Shown here piece by piece: positions 6,546 to 6,825 of a DNA stretch of 6,825 nucleotides (the first letter of the stretch is position 1; the number at the start of each line of letters is the position of its first letter). Origin of the DNA: Candidatus Methanoperedentaceae archaeon (lineage in GTDB: Archaea > Halobacteriota > Methanosarcinia > Methanosarcinales > Methanoperedenaceae). The stretch lies in assembly GCA_014859785.1 (NCBI GenBank), contig JACUTP010000096.1, positions 1 to 6,825 on the forward strand. Reading direction: 5' to 3'. Made by a program: the position numbers and the translations under genes. The notes under the pieces are model-generated. The model was not told where the DNA came from. It saw only the letters and a list, made by a program, of their open reading frames with translations, and made no database searches.

Positions 6546-6825
6546 ATGGCTAAATTAAAGGATTTGCTCAGAAAAGGAGAATCTGAAACAGTAGAGTTCA
6601 AACCATCTTTATCTCAAATGGATAAAATAACAGAGAGTATTTCTGCTTTTTCAAATGCTAAAGGGGGAACTGTGGTCATAGGAGTGAGTGACAAAGGTGA
6701 AGTTCTTGGGGTTGATATTGGCAAAAATACGATTGAAAGTCTGGCAAATCTGATAAAGCAAAATACTGACCCAATGGCATATCCCTCAATTCGTGTTGAG
6801 GAGAGCGATAAAAAACAGGTTGTGG
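6546..6825 (+). CDS. AlbA_2 (Schlafen-like) domain protein, N-terminal part only
   Basis: The frame is open from the ATG at 6546 to the window edge (93 codons), so the gene is cut by the window. The sequence follows the AlbA_2 / Schlafen AAA_4 pattern: LLRKGESETVEFKPSL (7-22), then the helix KITESISAFSNAKGG (27-41), the strand TVVIGVSDKGEVLGV (42-56), and a second helix ESLANLIKQNTDP (64-76). This domain is found in proteins annotated as predicted transcriptional regulators or nucleic-acid-binding ATP-binding proteins (COG2865-like), commonly about 400-500 residues long, and some sit inside type I restriction-modification loci. It begins 58 bases after hsdM in the same direction, so cotranscription is plausible, though CTTTAATAAC (6518-6527) could be part of a separate weak promoter. 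Its codon use is more AT-rich than that of hsdM. The molecular function is not known from the sequence; a role in defence or its control is inferred from context. Confidence 0.85.
   Translation, partial: MAKLKDLLRKGESETVEFKPSLSQMDKITESISAFSNAKGGTVVIGVSDKGEVLGVDIGKNTIESLANLIKQNTDPMAYPSIRVEESDKKQVV

Overview
The window looks like chromosomal DNA of a euryarchaeon, most likely of the Methanosarcinales / Ca. Methanoperedens group. The reasons are an archaeal-type PurA, a two-ring Cdc48/VAT ATPase with a proteasome-docking tail, an AmmeMemoRadiSam-type radical SAM protein, TATA-like boxes ahead of genes, and moderate GC content with AT-rich spacers. The group assignment is inferred from protein resemblance recalled from memory; no search was run.

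Layout. Positions 1-82 (minus strand) hold the first 27 codons of a membrane protein, possibly DUF420 family, that runs off the left edge. It is divergent from the main operon, and both could be served by a near-symmetrical AT-rich promoter at 118-135. Positions 212-4777 hold a tight plus-strand operon: purA (adenylosuccinate synthetase), a 25-bp gap, cdc48 (AAA+ unfoldase), then amrS (radical SAM), which overlaps cdc48 by one base. Positions 4778-4897 are a spacer with an imperfect inverted repeat (4819-4860) and a short reading frame that starts like an archaeal VapB-type antitoxin. Positions 4898-6487 encode HsdM, the modification subunit of a type I restriction-modification system. From 6546 to the right edge lies the N-terminal part of an AlbA_2 (Schlafen-like) domain protein.

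How the genes fit together. The left two thirds are core functions: AMP synthesis, protein unfolding for the proteasome, and a conserved but incompletely understood radical SAM system. The right third looks like the start of an accessory defence locus. No hsdS or hsdR is visible, so the system must continue beyond 6825 if it is complete. I see no RNA genes, CRISPR arrays, insertion sequences or clearly novel system. The points most worth a second look are the Ile-Tyr-Ala C-terminus of Cdc48, the hsdM / AlbA_2 arrangement, and the inverted repeat with the antitoxin-like frame at the core/accessory boundary.
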